In this document: positions 18,501 through 25,921 of the stretch, piece by piece
How positions within the stretch are numbered: position 1 is the stretch's first letter
How the letters are laid out: each line of letters begins with the position of its first letter
Assembly: GCF_011007365.1 (NCBI RefSeq)
Contig: NZ_WFKM01000002.1
Location: 124,001-188,000, forward strand
DNA from: Sphingobacterium sp. xlx-96
GTDB taxonomy: Bacteria > Bacteroidota > Bacteroidia > Sphingobacteriales > Sphingobacteriaceae
Direction of reading: 5' to 3'
DNA length: 64,000 nucleotides
Program-made: the position numbers and the translations under genes
The notes under the pieces: generated by a model
Told to the model about the DNA's origin: nothing
The model's input: only the letters and a program-made list of their open reading frames with translations
Database searches by the model: none

Positions 18501-21280
18501 GCTACATTAATGGTATTCGTATCTATTGTGTTAGTGATATAAATATTATCCGTATTAACCAATACATTAGCTGATGAACTTGCCATACCGTCACTAAAGG
18601 TAAAGCCAATAGTGGCATCCCCCGCAGGCGTATCGTTTCGATACATGATACGCTGTAACACTTCATTGACCAATGCCTTTGTCGCAACTGTCCCCGAACT
18701 AGTAAAGGATATTGTCAATACACCGCCCGTATTTGTAAAAGTAGCAAACGTAGATCCTCTACTTTGTAAAGTATTGCCACTCACATTAAATGATGAATTC
18801 AGCGTATTGAATCCAAAAACATCAGCCGATGTAATATTCCCTCCGCGTTGTAATGTTAAAGAAGCACCGCTGTAGTTACCCAACCCTCCATTCAATGCAT
18901 CCATCTCGGCATCACTCACACCTGCATTACCACTTGCATCTAGCGTAACGGTATTTCCAACGCCCGCCCAAGCAACTGCATCGCTATTCAGATTAGAAAT
19001 TACGGGCGCCTGATTAGGAGGCTGGGTGACGATAATTCCCGCTGAGGTTTGCAAACAACCCTTGTAGTCCGTTACCGTTACACGGTAGATGCCGGGGGTA
19101 AGATTAGTCGCAGGATTTGAACTTTGATTTATCGCTGTCCAACCAGCGCCAACCTGACGCTGCCATACATAGCTATAGTTAGGTGTACCGCCCGATGCCG
19201 TCACCTGGATAGTGCCATCGCTTCCGCCATAAGCTGTTACATCGGTCTTATTGTACAATGTGACGGATAATGCCGAAGCAGGTTGCGTAATGGTGAAGTT
19301 TGAAATTATCTGACAGTAATTAACGTCTGTTACGTTAACAGTGTAGGTGCCAGCCGTAAGACCGGAAGCTGTTTGCGTATCAGCTATCTGGGTACTTGTT
19401 CCCTGACGTACCCAACTATAGGTGTAAGGTTGCGTTCCTCCGGTTACGGCTGCTGTGACCTGGCCGTTCGTACCAGCATGACAGGAGACGTGCACCTCAT
19501 CGACAAACGAAACGGATAAGATCGCTGCCGGCTGAGTGATGATGAACTGCTGCGTAGTTTGGCAGTTTTTAGCGTCTGTTACGGTAACGGTATAAGTGCC
19601 GGCCGCCAAACCTGTTGCTTCAGCCGTTGTAATCCATGGGGCATAATCCCAACTGTAGGTGTACGGCAATGTTCCCCCAGTTACGACAACCCTGGCCGTG
19701 CCGTTTGCGCCGCCATAGCAGGAAACATTGGTTTTGCCGTGAGATGAGACTTCCAAAGGTGCAGCCGGTTGCTCAACGATGATTGTGCGCGTAATCGAAC
19801 AACCCATTGCATCTGTAATGGTTCCGGTGTAGCTACCGGCAGAAAGACCGGAAACTATCGCATCGGTAGAGATCACTGTGGTCGTTCCTTGACGCACCCA
19901 GCTATAGGTATAAGGCTGTACGCCGTGAGTAAGAACATGTAAACCCACCTTGCCATCATTGCCACCAAAACAAGATACATTATCTGCAAGTTGTTGTACG
20001 CTAAGCTGATTCACCGAAAGTGTCGCCTCGGTAGAGGTGTCCGAAATAGCTATGTTGCTGGATACGACAACTCGGTATTTATAATTATTCAAAAGCGTTA
20101 CATTGCTAATGTTTAGCGTAGGCGCGGTAGCGCCACTATATAGCGTACTATTTGCAATGTTGGTAAATCCGCTACCGGCATTGACCTGCCATTGGTAGCT
20201 CAGGGCTGTGCCCGTGGCTGCAACAGTGAAAGAGGTTGGACTGTTTGTGCATACCATATCGCTGTCAGGCTGATCGCTTATAGCCGGAATGGTCAGGTGT
20301 ATAGCAGGCGTATAGGTGGTCGCTGCACCGGTAAGGCGCATACGAAACCAGGTATCTTGCGTGAGCGGCTTGTTGACCAGTGTAAGGTTTGCAGTCTTAG
20401 CGCCAGTGAAATTTGCTCCGTCTATAACATCGTTAAATGTTGTTCCATCGGTACTGCTTTGCCATTGGATATAACAGGCATCGGAAACGGTGCTTGATAA
20501 TGTTGTATTATTAAGGGCTATGGCTGTATAGGTTGGTGCGCTTGCACTCCATGTAATAGGCGAAGCAGAAAGCTGAACGAGATTAGCGCTCAGACTGTTG
20601 GATATATTAAATGTTCCGGCAAACAGCTGACTGCGCAAGGCTGTTCTGCTGCCGGTCAATGTTATCGGGTTTAGCTTGGCCTGATAGGCATCTTCTCCCA
20701 GATTGGATATGATAACGGTTTGCCGTGGCGCTATGTTCGGATTCAAGGACTTTGAAGAAGATAATATGGGATAATATTCCAATTGCGCCATTTCTGTATC
20801 CCATCCTGCTTTATTGATAAGCATTGCAGCATGTATCTTAAATGGGCTATTAACGTACGCAAAGAGCTGATCGCCGGCAAGTCCTAAATCGAAATTTCCC
20901 TGATAGCCGCTGATACCTCCCTTTGAGGCAATGGTATTGGCACCGTCCAGCGTAATGACAATCGTCGTGCTGGGACTTATCCCTTGTGTAGAAGTCCATA
21001 CCAACTCTCCATCGGAGCGTGCGTCGGTGAAAGACTGAAATGGTTCTCCCGTATATCCTCTATCCGTAAATCGGATCGCTGTGTTAGCAGGCAGTGAGTC
21101 TAGCACTACAAAGGAGAATTTGTCTTTTTGCCCTTGGGGATTTGCAGCATCAGCGATCTGATATCCCGTAAAAGCGATCAGTCCATTCGTATCATTACAC
21201 TGTGCATACAGCAAACCTTTGCCCGCCAGCAATTGAATAATGATCTGTGCAACGCAAAAAAGGTAGAATATTTTTTTCAT
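12518..21280 (-). CDS. Giant T9SS type B surface protein 1 (2920 aa; SprB, cadherin-like, MBG repeats)
   Basis: A secreted cell-surface protein, probably an adhesin or gliding-type filament. Order: signal peptide (1-27); N-terminal domain shared with the second giant protein (about 28-230, LIAFTGYQIADA); Ig-like segments to about 425; four SprB repeats (about 427-757, each with VSCxGGxxG and YTYSW); VCBS/cadherin-like repeats with NEAPVISNL and NDAPVVSV; one autotransporter-type beta repeat segment (GAGLITLIGVGSYTGPTQV); an FN3 domain (SLAWEANMETDFEKYILYV); three MBG repeats (LTVTADAKTKVYG); a YDG-type domain; and the gliding-motility-associated C-terminal sorting domain (VSPNGDGINEFLIIEGI ... 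KGFFVIKR, about 2830-2920), which targets it to T9SS. It is preceded 14 nt upstream by the binding-protein-fold gene and followed by its PorP/SprF partner, so it belongs to the collar-protein operon. Confidence 0.92.
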   Translation of the reverse strand: MKKIFYLFCVAQIIIQLLAGKGLLYAQCNDTNGLIAFTGYQIADAANPQGQKDKFSFVVLDSLPANTAIRFTDRGYTGEPFQSFTDARSDGELVWTSTQGISPSTTIVITLDGANTIASKGGISGYQGNFDLGLAGDQLFAYVNSPFKIHAAMLINKAGWDTEMAQLEYYPILSSSKSLNPNIAPRQTVIISNLGEDAYQAKLNPITLTGSRTALRSQLFAGTFNISNSLSANLVQLSASPITWSASAPTYTAIALNNTTLSSTVSDACYIQWQSSTDGTTFNDVIDGANFTGAKTANLTLVNKPLTQDTWFRMRLTGAATTYTPAIHLTIPAISDQPDSDMVCTNSPTSFTVAATGTALSYQWQVNAGSGFTNIANSTLYSGATAPTLNISNVTLLNNYKYRVVVSSNIAISDTSTEATLSVNQLSVQQLADNVSCFGGNDGKVGLHVLTHGVQPYTYSWVRQGTTTVISTDAIVSGLSAGSYTGTITDAMGCSITRTIIVEQPAAPLEVSSHGKTNVSCYGGANGTARVVVTGGTLPYTYSWDYAPWITTAEATGLAAGTYTVTVTDAKNCQTTQQFIITQPAAILSVSFVDEVHVSCHAGTNGQVTAAVTGGTQPYTYSWVRQGTSTQIADTQTASGLTAGTYTVNVTDVNYCQIISNFTITQPASALSVTLYNKTDVTAYGGSDGTIQVTASGGTPNYSYVWQRQVGAGWTAINQSSNPATNLTPGIYRVTVTDYKGCLQTSAGIIVTQPPNQAPVISNLNSDAVAWAGVGNTVTLDASGNAGVSDAEMDALNGGLGNYSGASLTLQRGGNITSADVFGFNTLNSSFNVSGNTLQSRGSTFATFTNTGGVLTISFTSSGTVATKALVNEVLQRIMYRNDTPAGDATIGFTFSDGMASSSANVLVNTDNIYITNTIDTNTINVADGISFNEAIAIALADATGTQTLIFANTFANQTVNILNTAISENLTLDISNASGLVLTGGPITVSSGNILTFSNSAGSAATISSSIYGNGGINKAGAGLITLIGVGSYTGPTQVTAGTLSVRGSSISGLSVASGATLAGTGNVKSITLHNGAILSPGASGNDIGTLTVNENLQLNAGGTLAIQINGVTAGTEYDQIVVNGTVSIQGTLSVTHGYMPGQGDNYSIIVNDAADVITGTFTGLPEGGTITAAGNSTILTASYIGGTGNDFTLTAPINEAPVISNLNGDAVSYTEGGAAASIDAGSNATVTDSDSPDFNGGNVRVAITANRVSAEDVLSIRNEGTGAGQIGVSGSNVTYGGTTIGAWTGGTGVNDLVFSFNGNSSVASVQSLIRNLEYKNTNTADPSTSVRTVTVTVNDGDGGTSTPANVSVQITAVNDAPTLTATDLNQTFTEGASAVSLFSGTTISTIEVGQAISKLTLTVANVSDGNQEILKIDGFDVPLVIGTKTTGTNGLTLDLSVSGSSVIVQLSKVGGISPAIMQGIVNGITYRNTSTNPNTANRIITLSSIQDNGGIANGGVDLTTLSIASTVTIVAVNNVPIVTTSGGNTTYTEGTAAVVDAALTVSDPDNTTLASATVAITGNFQSGQDVLEFANNGTTMGNITAAYNAGTGMLTLSSAGSTATLAQWQAALRTVKYGNSSQNPSTANRTISFKVHDSGQESVAATKTVSVIAVNDAPVAVDDYVTVTEDIPATGNVLTNDSDPEGNALTASLVIAPVNGTVVLNADGSFTYTPNANYAGRDSLQYQVCDNGVPSKCDTAWLYLTVNPVNDAPVVSVPTSIAVTEDVASALTGISFSDVDAGANPVTVTLSVPTGTLSATSGMGITVGGTAAILTLSGSVSDINAFVAAGAVTFTTVSNATSNVILTVSITDNAHTGGTALSDSKTTPLLVTAVNDAPVNSVPGAQSVDQDATLVFNSANSNLISISDVDAGSSDVQVNLVATNGRMTLGSTSGLLFSVGNGTNDASLTFKGTIANINTALNGLVFTPTPGYNGPASLQIITDDLGNSGSGGAKTDTDYIAITVNSVSPKVISVSASTANGTYKIDDVIALTVTFDQTVMVNTVGGTPTLLLETGAIDRMSTYVSGSGSNTLTFSYTVQPGDISADLDYTSTAALSLNGATIENIHNDIAILTLPTVGGSNSIAGQRAIVIDGVVPTVAMVAVPTNGYYLLNQNLDFTIYFSEAVLVDAIGGTPRLSLTIGGQTAYADYLSGSGSPALVFRYTVAAGLEDHDGVAVGALSLNGGTITDAAGNNAVLTLNSVGNTTGVNVDSNPPVVPANFTATGQDAQISLAWEANMETDFEKYILYVKPDGGVKTYLTDIAKGTEYYTYSGLPNGASYEFFLIAIDQRGHQSGEALASAKTMGEQSISFAALANLTYGQQGVVLTASATSNLPVSFVSSDSNIAEVYQDNNDGGKWKVNAKKVGTVTITAAQGGNNVYLPAASVPQSLTIVPAMLTVTADAKTKVYGEVDPALTYMVKASDLRNGDAATVVSGRLTRAQGEAVGNHDITNVDLAADNYAINYVKSQLSITKAVLTVTADAKTKVYGGADPALTYTVKASDLRNGDAATVVSGSLTRAQGEAVGNYDITNVDLAASNYAINYVKSALSITKAVLTVTADAKTKVYGTNDPALTYIATGFKRSDSKSILIGGLTRVEGENVGSYAIQRGTLAAGDNYTISYTGANLMITKATLSGLSFVNKDVVYDGAVKSIQLNGTLPTGVTVVYQNNDKINAGSYDVKAIIAETANYFGTSFNATLLIRKAKQTISFMAPEVLARDAGKISLDVQSSSNLPVQLMVDDPMVATVSGTDLNVLRLGTVRITATQAGNENYEAAAPVNVSVRVANDASAKLPIIVHQAVSPNGDGINEFLIIEGIRDYIDNKVTIFDKNGVVLAEIQGYDNRDRVFFGKDHRDGTYYYYIDVKDGNTWKREKGFFVIKR

Positions 21281-21294
21281 AATCTAATTGTTCT

Positions 21295-22440
21295 TTAGGA
21301 ACATAAATAGGTATTAAACCAACCATTTTGGTTGGGTTGAGGATGTTGTGCTTTAAGATCCTGCCATACAGAAAGCATTTTCAACGCCGCTATGGTTTGA
21401 TACTGTTTATTTTTGTCTGTTACCGATAACCGGTATGCTGGCGCTATCAGTGTCTGAAAGTCTTTGTCTACGATAGCCTCCCCCCTAGTCAACCTAATCG
21501 GTCCTACAAGATCTGCCATTGAAACGATTAGACTAAAAGATGAATTCCTTTGCTTATCTTGCAAGGCTTTGGCAATCAACAGGCCTGCGTCCCATCCCAA
21601 CGCTGCAAAACAGCTCGCTACACGATTTAATTTTTGTTCAAATACACGTAAAAAAAGGGTATTTTCTGCATTGTCCAGTGCCCTATCCCAGGCTATAAAA
21701 CCAGAAGTCTGATTATTATGGATTAGTATATCTCGATGATTAACCAGAGACTCCATCAAAAAGGTAGAACTGCCCCAAAGTCCATGTTCCTGCGAAAAGA
21801 ACTGTTGCGACCATTGTTGCCAAAACACCGTAGTAAGCGGATGCGAATAACTGGCGAAGACCGTAAGGTTATTTTTGGATTCGGTAAGGTATGTCGTCAG
21901 CGGTTCCAACGAAAATGCTTCCCCTTTACTATGCGGTATAAAATTGTAAATGATCTCACCTCCTTCTTGCATAAAAGCGTCGACTACAAGTTGACAGGGG
22001 GCATACCCCCCTTCATAATAATTGCTAGCCAATACGAGTTGCTTACTCCCTTCTTCATATATTGTTTTGCCCGTTACATAAGCCAATAGGCTTTCTTGCA
22101 AACCAAGATGGAATACTAAGGGATGTGGATGCCAATCTAAGGGTAATTTTGCACCCATGTTGACAACGAGCAATTCTTTATTTACAGCTTCCAACAACGG
22201 AAAAAGCTTACTTATCTTTGGATAATCCGCAAAAGCAACCAGAAGATCTGCCCCTTTATTGAGTAGCAGATCTTCGGCTTTAGCCAGCATATCGACGTCA
22301 TCGACACCAAATCCGATAGATGCACTCATCCACTCGACGACTATATCATGCTGTGCTAGAGTATACTGCAACGATAAATAAAAATCATAGCCCAACTGCG
22401 GATGAGTTGTCGAACTAGGTATCAGTACAGCTATTTTCAT
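21295..22440 (-). CDS. Type I periplasmic-binding-protein-fold protein without signal peptide
   Basis: 381 aa. The sequence begins MKIAVLIPSSTTHPQLGYDF, the first beta strand of the fold used by branched-chain amino acid binding proteins and receptors (Peripla_BP_6-like). Further matches are GADLLVAFADYP, a hinge-like KQLVLASNYYEGGYAP, and GWDAGLLIAKAL near the C-terminus. The mature fold starts at residue 1, so there is no Sec, Tat or lipoprotein signal, which is odd for this fold. No permease or ATPase gene is near, so it is not an ordinary ABC transporter component. It ends 14 nt before the giant protein and follows the collar genes by 141 nt. A role as a cytoplasmic sensor or chaperone for the operon is inference; the ligand is unknown. 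Confidence 0.65.
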   Translation of the reverse strand: MKIAVLIPSSTTHPQLGYDFYLSLQYTLAQHDIVVEWMSASIGFGVDDVDMLAKAEDLLLNKGADLLVAFADYPKISKLFPLLEAVNKELLVVNMGAKLPLDWHPHPLVFHLGLQESLLAYVTGKTIYEEGSKQLVLASNYYEGGYAPCQLVVDAFMQEGGEIIYNFIPHSKGEAFSLEPLTTYLTESKNNLTVFASYSHPLTTVFWQQWSQQFFSQEHGLWGSSTFLMESLVNHRDILIHNNQTSGFIAWDRALDNAENTLFLRVFEQKLNRVASCFAALGWDAGLLIAKALQDKQRNSSFSLIVSMADLVGPIRLTRGEAIVDKDFQTLIAPAYRLSVTDKNKQYQTIAALKMLSVWQDLKAQHPQPNQNGWFNTYLCS

Positions 22441-22581
22441 TGGAATAAGTTATTTTTTTAAAGATGAGGTTATCGTTCCCATCTGAGTTATTCATTAATT
22501 ATTTAGAATATTTGCATTACTTTCAGCCGTATATCCGGGAGTCTACAGCGTCCCTTCGTGATCCTATCTTATAGGGATCTA

Positions 22582-23142
22582 TTAAGTGGGAGATGGATAA
22601 ATTCCGTATAGCGAAATAATAAAATTGACACAGAGATAGGGTTGAAAATTGGTATGTGGCTGGTTCCCGCCCGTCGTTCCTGTCTGTGTGTTAGCCACTA
22701 CGGTGGCCGATTTTGCGGTTGTATTGGAAGATTTTACTTTCCCGAATTGCTTTAATCCAGGGACTATGGCCGGATAACTTACCGTCGGGTCTGCCGAAGA
22801 ACCGGTCTGTGAACCCTGCGCGTATCCGGATATTTTTGCCTGTACAGTTTCAGGACCTGCACCAAAATGATTATGTGCCGGGATTTGACTTACGGTCAAT
22901 GTTACTTCTTCAGCTCCCCCTGTCTCGGCGAGTATAAAACCATTGCCTTGATGGATAGGGATACGTCCTCGAAGATCGGGTAAGGCAAAGGTTGACTCTC
23001 CATCACCACCATACGTAGTGCCAATTAAGTTAAATAATGTTTCATTCTCCGCGATAGGTAATAGCTGTCCTTCGCAGAACATCCATCCTGCCGGGGCAAA
23101 ATTCCCAGCAAATACTCTTATTTCACCAACATAAGATGCCAT
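22582..23142 (-). CDS. Phage tail-collar domain (MdpB-like) protein 3
   Basis: 186 aa. It opens with MASYVGEIRVFAGNFAPAGW, then FCEGQLLPI, TTYGGDGESTFALPDLRGR and the C-terminal QPYLCVNFIISLYGIYP: a complete tail-collar (microcystin-dependent-protein-like) unit. Such domains form trimeric beta structures at phage fibre collars and are also found in non-phage bacterial operons. No signal peptide is present. It is the third of three tandem paralogues (gap to the second 12 nt), in an operon with a giant T9SS protein and not with phage structural genes. Function in this setting is unknown. Confidence 0.85.
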   Translation of the reverse strand: MASYVGEIRVFAGNFAPAGWMFCEGQLLPIAENETLFNLIGTTYGGDGESTFALPDLRGRIPIHQGNGFILAETGGAEEVTLTVSQIPAHNHFGAGPETVQAKISGYAQGSQTGSSADPTVSYPAIVPGLKQFGKVKSSNTTAKSATVVANTQTGTTGGNQPHTNFQPYLCVNFIISLYGIYPSPT

Positions 23143-23154
23143 AGTCTAATAATT

Positions 23155-23697
23155 TTAACCTCTTGGGGGGAATACTCCCTGCAGAGCAATACAGAAATAA
23201 AGTGTTAAATAAGGTTGTAAGTTATTATGGGGCTGGTCTCCGCCTACCGGTAGATCCACAATAGTCATCTGCCGGGGGGTGCCCTGTGTAGCGGTACTGC
23301 TATATAAATTTACATTTGGTACTTCTGCGAAATATGTCTGTACAGGACTTGCCGTATCGGCCCCCGCTGCTACCGGATAGCTCACATTCTTAATGGGATG
23401 GCTGTGGGCAGGAATCTCACTAGATAGTAGTGTGACGGTATCTGCTCCACCACTTTCTCCCAAATCATGTAAGGACAGTCCAGAGCCTTGTCCAGGATGC
23501 ATTGGGACACGCCCCTGCATATCGGGTAAGGCAAAGTTAGATTTACCGTCGCCTCCATAAGTCGTACCCAATAGCGAAAACAAAGCTGTATTTTGAGATA
23601 AAGGTAATAGCTGTCCATCACACCAAGCCCAACCCTTCGGGGCAAAGTTAAATGGGAATATACATATTTCTGCTACAAATGGATCTGTTGCTGCCAT
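23155..23697 (-). CDS. Phage tail-collar domain (MdpB-like) protein 2
   Basis: 180 aa. The same fold markers as its neighbours are present: FNFAPKGWAWCDGQLLPLS, TTYGGDGKSNFALPDMQGR, HSHPI in the middle and QPYLTLYFCIALQGVFP at the end. It has no signal peptide. It starts 6 nt after the stop of paralogue 1 and ends 12 nt before paralogue 3, so the three are surely co-translated from one mRNA. The loop between GR and the C-terminal strand differs strongly among the three paralogues. That is expected if the tips bind different partners (inference). Confidence 0.85.
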   Translation of the reverse strand: MAATDPFVAEICIFPFNFAPKGWAWCDGQLLPLSQNTALFSLLGTTYGGDGKSNFALPDMQGRVPMHPGQGSGLSLHDLGESGGADTVTLLSSEIPAHSHPIKNVSYPVAAGADTASPVQTYFAEVPNVNLYSSTATQGTPRQMTIVDLPVGGDQPHNNLQPYLTLYFCIALQGVFPPRG

Positions 23698-23703
23698 AGT
23701 CTT

Positions 23704-24348
23704 TTAATTTGGTGAAGGGAAAACTCCCTGTAAAGCGATACAAAAATTCAATGTAAGAAAAGGTTGCATGTTCAGATGAGCCTGACTGCCGCCGATCATC
23801 GTGTTATTGTCCGAAGCAGGAATGGTCATTTCCATCATTTCGTCACTCGACGTCGAAAAACGATTGGCATAACTGTTGTTTTTGCCCGGTAATGCTCCAA
23901 TTGGATTTGACTGGTCTGCATTTCCACCAATCAGTGGTGTGATCGAAATGGGGCCCGAGTGCACATGCGTTGGTAATTGGCCGATATTCAGGGTATGTGC
24001 TTGTTGCCCGCCTATTTCGCCCAATAGATGAGAATTGCCCACATGCATGGGCACTCGTCCACGAAGATCCGGCAAGGCAAAATTAACACGGCCATCTCCA
24101 CCAAAAGTTGTACCCAATAAAGAAAAAAGGGCCTGATTCTGGTTGATAGGCAAAAGTTGTCCATTGCATTGTGCCCAGCCTCTCGGCGCAAATCCAAACG
24201 AAAAAATAGCGATTTCGGAAAGAAAAGGAGTATCTCCTGCTAAAAATCCGCTGTCTGCTCCGCTAAACACTTTGCTCGAATTGAATAAGAGCCCGCCCAA
24301 AAGCAAGCCGCTATGCTTTAAAAAATCACGTCTGTTATTATTATTCAT
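23704..24348 (-). CDS. Phage tail-collar domain protein 1 with twin-arginine signal
   Basis: 214 aa. The N-terminus MNNNNRRDFLKHSGLLLGGL is a twin-arginine (Tat) signal: RRDFLK, then a mildly hydrophobic stretch. After it come FGFAPRGWAQCNGQLLPI, TTFGGDGRVNFALPDLRGR, THVHSGP and QPFLTLNFCIALQGVFP. A Tat signal implies export already folded, possibly carrying the two signal-less paralogues as a mixed trimer; the second half of that statement is inference. It is the first gene of the operon that runs through the collar genes, the binding-fold protein, the 2920-aa protein and PorP/SprF. Its promoter is probably in the long upstream gap, which carries an 11-bp direct repeat (24503-24524). Confidence 0.85.
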   Translation of the reverse strand: MNNNNRRDFLKHSGLLLGGLLFNSSKVFSGADSGFLAGDTPFLSEIAIFSFGFAPRGWAQCNGQLLPINQNQALFSLLGTTFGGDGRVNFALPDLRGRVPMHVGNSHLLGEIGGQQAHTLNIGQLPTHVHSGPISITPLIGGNADQSNPIGALPGKNNSYANRFSTSSDEMMEMTIPASDNNTMIGGSQAHLNMQPFLTLNFCIALQGVFPSPN

Positions 24349-24502
24349 CGTAAGATTATATTTTTTCGAACGTCTTACCCAATTCCAAAAGCACCGCTGC
24401 TAACAGATATTTAGTAATATTCAAATTCTTTTTCACGGGATGTTATTTAATAATTGTGTGGCTAAAATTAAATTAAAAACCAAAATAAAACAGTATCCGA
24501 GG

Positions 24503-24524
24503 GGGGGACAATTGGGGGACAATT
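24503..24524 (-). promoter_or_regulatory. 11-bp direct repeat (GGGGGACAATT x2) upstream of the collar operon
   Basis: Two adjacent 11-bp units, one helical turn apart, lie about 155-176 nt before the first collar gene. A near-identical pair lies upstream of the Crp/Fnr gene (34262-34283). A weak -7-like box (TAATTTTA, 24469-24462) follows 33 bp downstream, close to the 31 bp seen in the other copy. Confidence 0.5.
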
Positions 24525-24640
24525 TCAAGACACACACTTTAAATCACTAAATGCTAAGCATATAAATAAATTCTAAAGTAGCTTACGTTGTCCAATCCGA
24601 CTCCTCCAAACAGACTCCTGAGATAGCAATAATTAATACG

Positions 24641-24676
24641 TTAGATAAATGATGATAACCAATACGTAGTTTTCAT
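24641..24676 (-). pseudogene. 11-codon ORF, relic or leader aligned to the giant-protein start
   Basis: ATG to TAA encodes MKTTYWLSSFI. The 40 nt before it (CCAAACTACTT ... CTTGACT) match the leader of the second giant protein (start 33202) closely, and the ATG is at the same place. It looks like the 5' remnant of a duplicated cargo gene, or a leader peptide that kept the promoter. No ribosome binding site can be judged in this phylum. Confidence 0.4.
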
Positions 24677-24757
24677 AGTCAAGTTATTCTTTTCAATAAG
24701 TAGTTTGGTCTAGCATATACGTCTGGCGCTACCGATGACGAATTCTTAAGACAGAAT

Positions 24758-24867
24758 AAAAGTATTTCATTTCTATGATGTTTTCTCATACAAAATTTAT
24801 TTATTGACATATGTCAATAAATAAATCCATGTATTGATCAAAAAAGTGACATAAATCACTTTTTTGA
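24758..24867 (-). promoter_or_regulatory. FNR-like and CRP-like palindromes with -7 box, copy 1
   Basis: Box 1 (24795-24826) is a perfect 32-bp palindrome with core TTGACATATGTCAA. Box 2 (24838-24867) has 12-bp arms around a 6-bp centre, with core GTGA-N6-TCAC flanked by A6/T6. The centres are 42 bp apart. On the minus strand TACTTTT (24764-24758) starts 46 nt after the box 1 centre, so the boxes would sit near -60 and -102. Confidence 0.65.
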
Positions 24868-24910
24868 CCGCTATATGAATAATATGAAGTTACACGGATA
24901 AGTTAAAAGC

Positions 24911-24945
24911 AAAAAAAACAGGCCCCAATATCATATTGAGGCCTG
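24911..24945 (-). terminator. Rho-independent terminator of the second PorP/SprF gene
   Basis: A stem CAGGCCcCAATAT/ATATTGaGGCCTG (24919-24945) with a one-base loop core is followed on the minus strand by eight T residues (24918-24911), 21 nt after the stop of the PorP/SprF gene. Confidence 0.85.
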
Positions 24946-24966
24946 AAATCTAAAAATTTAAAAAAA

Positions 24967-25854
24967 CTACAGTATCGTGATACCGCCTATTTTATAGCGT
25001 AAACCAAATTCATGGGTATTGTTAGATATCCGCTGGTTCAGTGTATGTCCATTCACACTAAACTGATAGCTATAACCTACACCAAAACTACCAAAGTTGA
25101 GCTGCATTAACCCGGAGAGATCCCCTTGGTTTTGCACGCCCATTCCCAATCCAAATTTACGTCCCATAAATACCAAGGCACTTACATCATAACGCGGAGT
25201 CAGATTATCCATGTGGCTTACCAAAAATGAGGGACGTAAGTAAAACGTATCATCTAAGCGGAATAACGCGCCTGCAGAGATATAATATACGTTACGAAAT
25301 TCATACTCCTGACGGTTGTCTCTAGCCAAGGTAAAACGAGGCATCGACAGACCTACATAATACCTGTCTTTCTTATAGTACGAAGTACTAATACTCAATA
25401 TCCCTGTAGACTCCCGGACATCTTCCCTAAAAGCCTGGTCGGTTCCATCCAATTGACTGTAATCACCTTGGTAAAACAGAAACCCACCGCCCATGGACAA
25501 GCTCAAGTATTCGTCTTCGTCCAACCGCACGGCTTTAGCAGCAAATACGGACAATTCGTTTTCCTTTACAACTCCCAGTCCGGCGTGTTTGACATCTGCG
25601 CCGATAGCAAGACCGAGAGATTTGACCTGTCCGTGCCCCGTAGCCCATAATGACTTTGGCGCTCCATCTACGCCCACCCATTGCGTACGTCCTAGCATCG
25701 AAAAACTACCTTGACTGTCCATCGTGCTCAACGAAGAGTTGAACGAATTCCTAAGCTGACCAAATTGATTATAGCTTACTCCATGCTGTGCCCTACTGCA
25801 CAGAGGCAGTAGGATCAACAGGCTTATGATTATGTTTATGTTTATTGTTTTCAT
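24967..25854 (-). CDS. PorP/SprF family outer-membrane protein (T9SS partner, copy 2)
   Basis: 295 aa. The signal peptide (MKTININIIISLLILLPLC) is followed by the same QHGVSYNQFGQLRNSFNSSL start as copy 1, strand-rich barrel sequence and the end GGITIL. It is predicted to anchor or guide the giant T9SS protein encoded 67 nt upstream. It differs from copy 1 mainly in the loops (for example SQLDGTDQAFREDVREST against NQLDPNDPTFKEDIRETA), which fits partner-specific divergence after duplication. A strong terminator follows, so this cargo-PorP pair forms its own transcript, separate from the collar operon. Confidence 0.9.
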   Translation of the reverse strand: MKTININIIISLLILLPLCSRAQHGVSYNQFGQLRNSFNSSLSTMDSQGSFSMLGRTQWVGVDGAPKSLWATGHGQVKSLGLAIGADVKHAGLGVVKENELSVFAAKAVRLDEDEYLSLSMGGGFLFYQGDYSQLDGTDQAFREDVRESTGILSISTSYYKKDRYYVGLSMPRFTLARDNRQEYEFRNVYYISAGALFRLDDTFYLRPSFLVSHMDNLTPRYDVSALVFMGRKFGLGMGVQNQGDLSGLMQLNFGSFGVGYSYQFSVNGHTLNQRISNNTHEFGLRYKIGGITIL

Positions 25855-25921
25855 GTTCTCATGTTATCGAGTTATCGAGATCGCTTCATAACTTCTTCAC
25901 TTGGTAACTTGTTCACTTAAT

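Larger units (their letters stand above)
24349..24966. other. 618-bp gap: regulatory region of the collar operon, with relic promoter
   Basis: No gene of normal size lies here. In minus-strand reading order it holds a terminator (24911-24945), a CRP-like palindrome (24838-24867), an FNR-like palindrome (24795-24826), a TACTTTT -7-like box (24758-24764), an 11-codon ORF (24676-24641) that aligns with the start region of the second giant protein, and an 11-bp direct repeat (24503-24524). Each is listed separately. Confidence 0.6.

Noticed and set aside
22582..24348. Prophage suggested by three tail-collar genes
   Set aside because: No capsid, terminase, portal, baseplate or integrase gene is near; the genes share an operon with T9SS surface proteins.
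24503..24524. LytTR-type binding site
   Set aside because: LytTR repeats are spaced about two turns apart with a different core; these units are directly adjacent at 11 bp.
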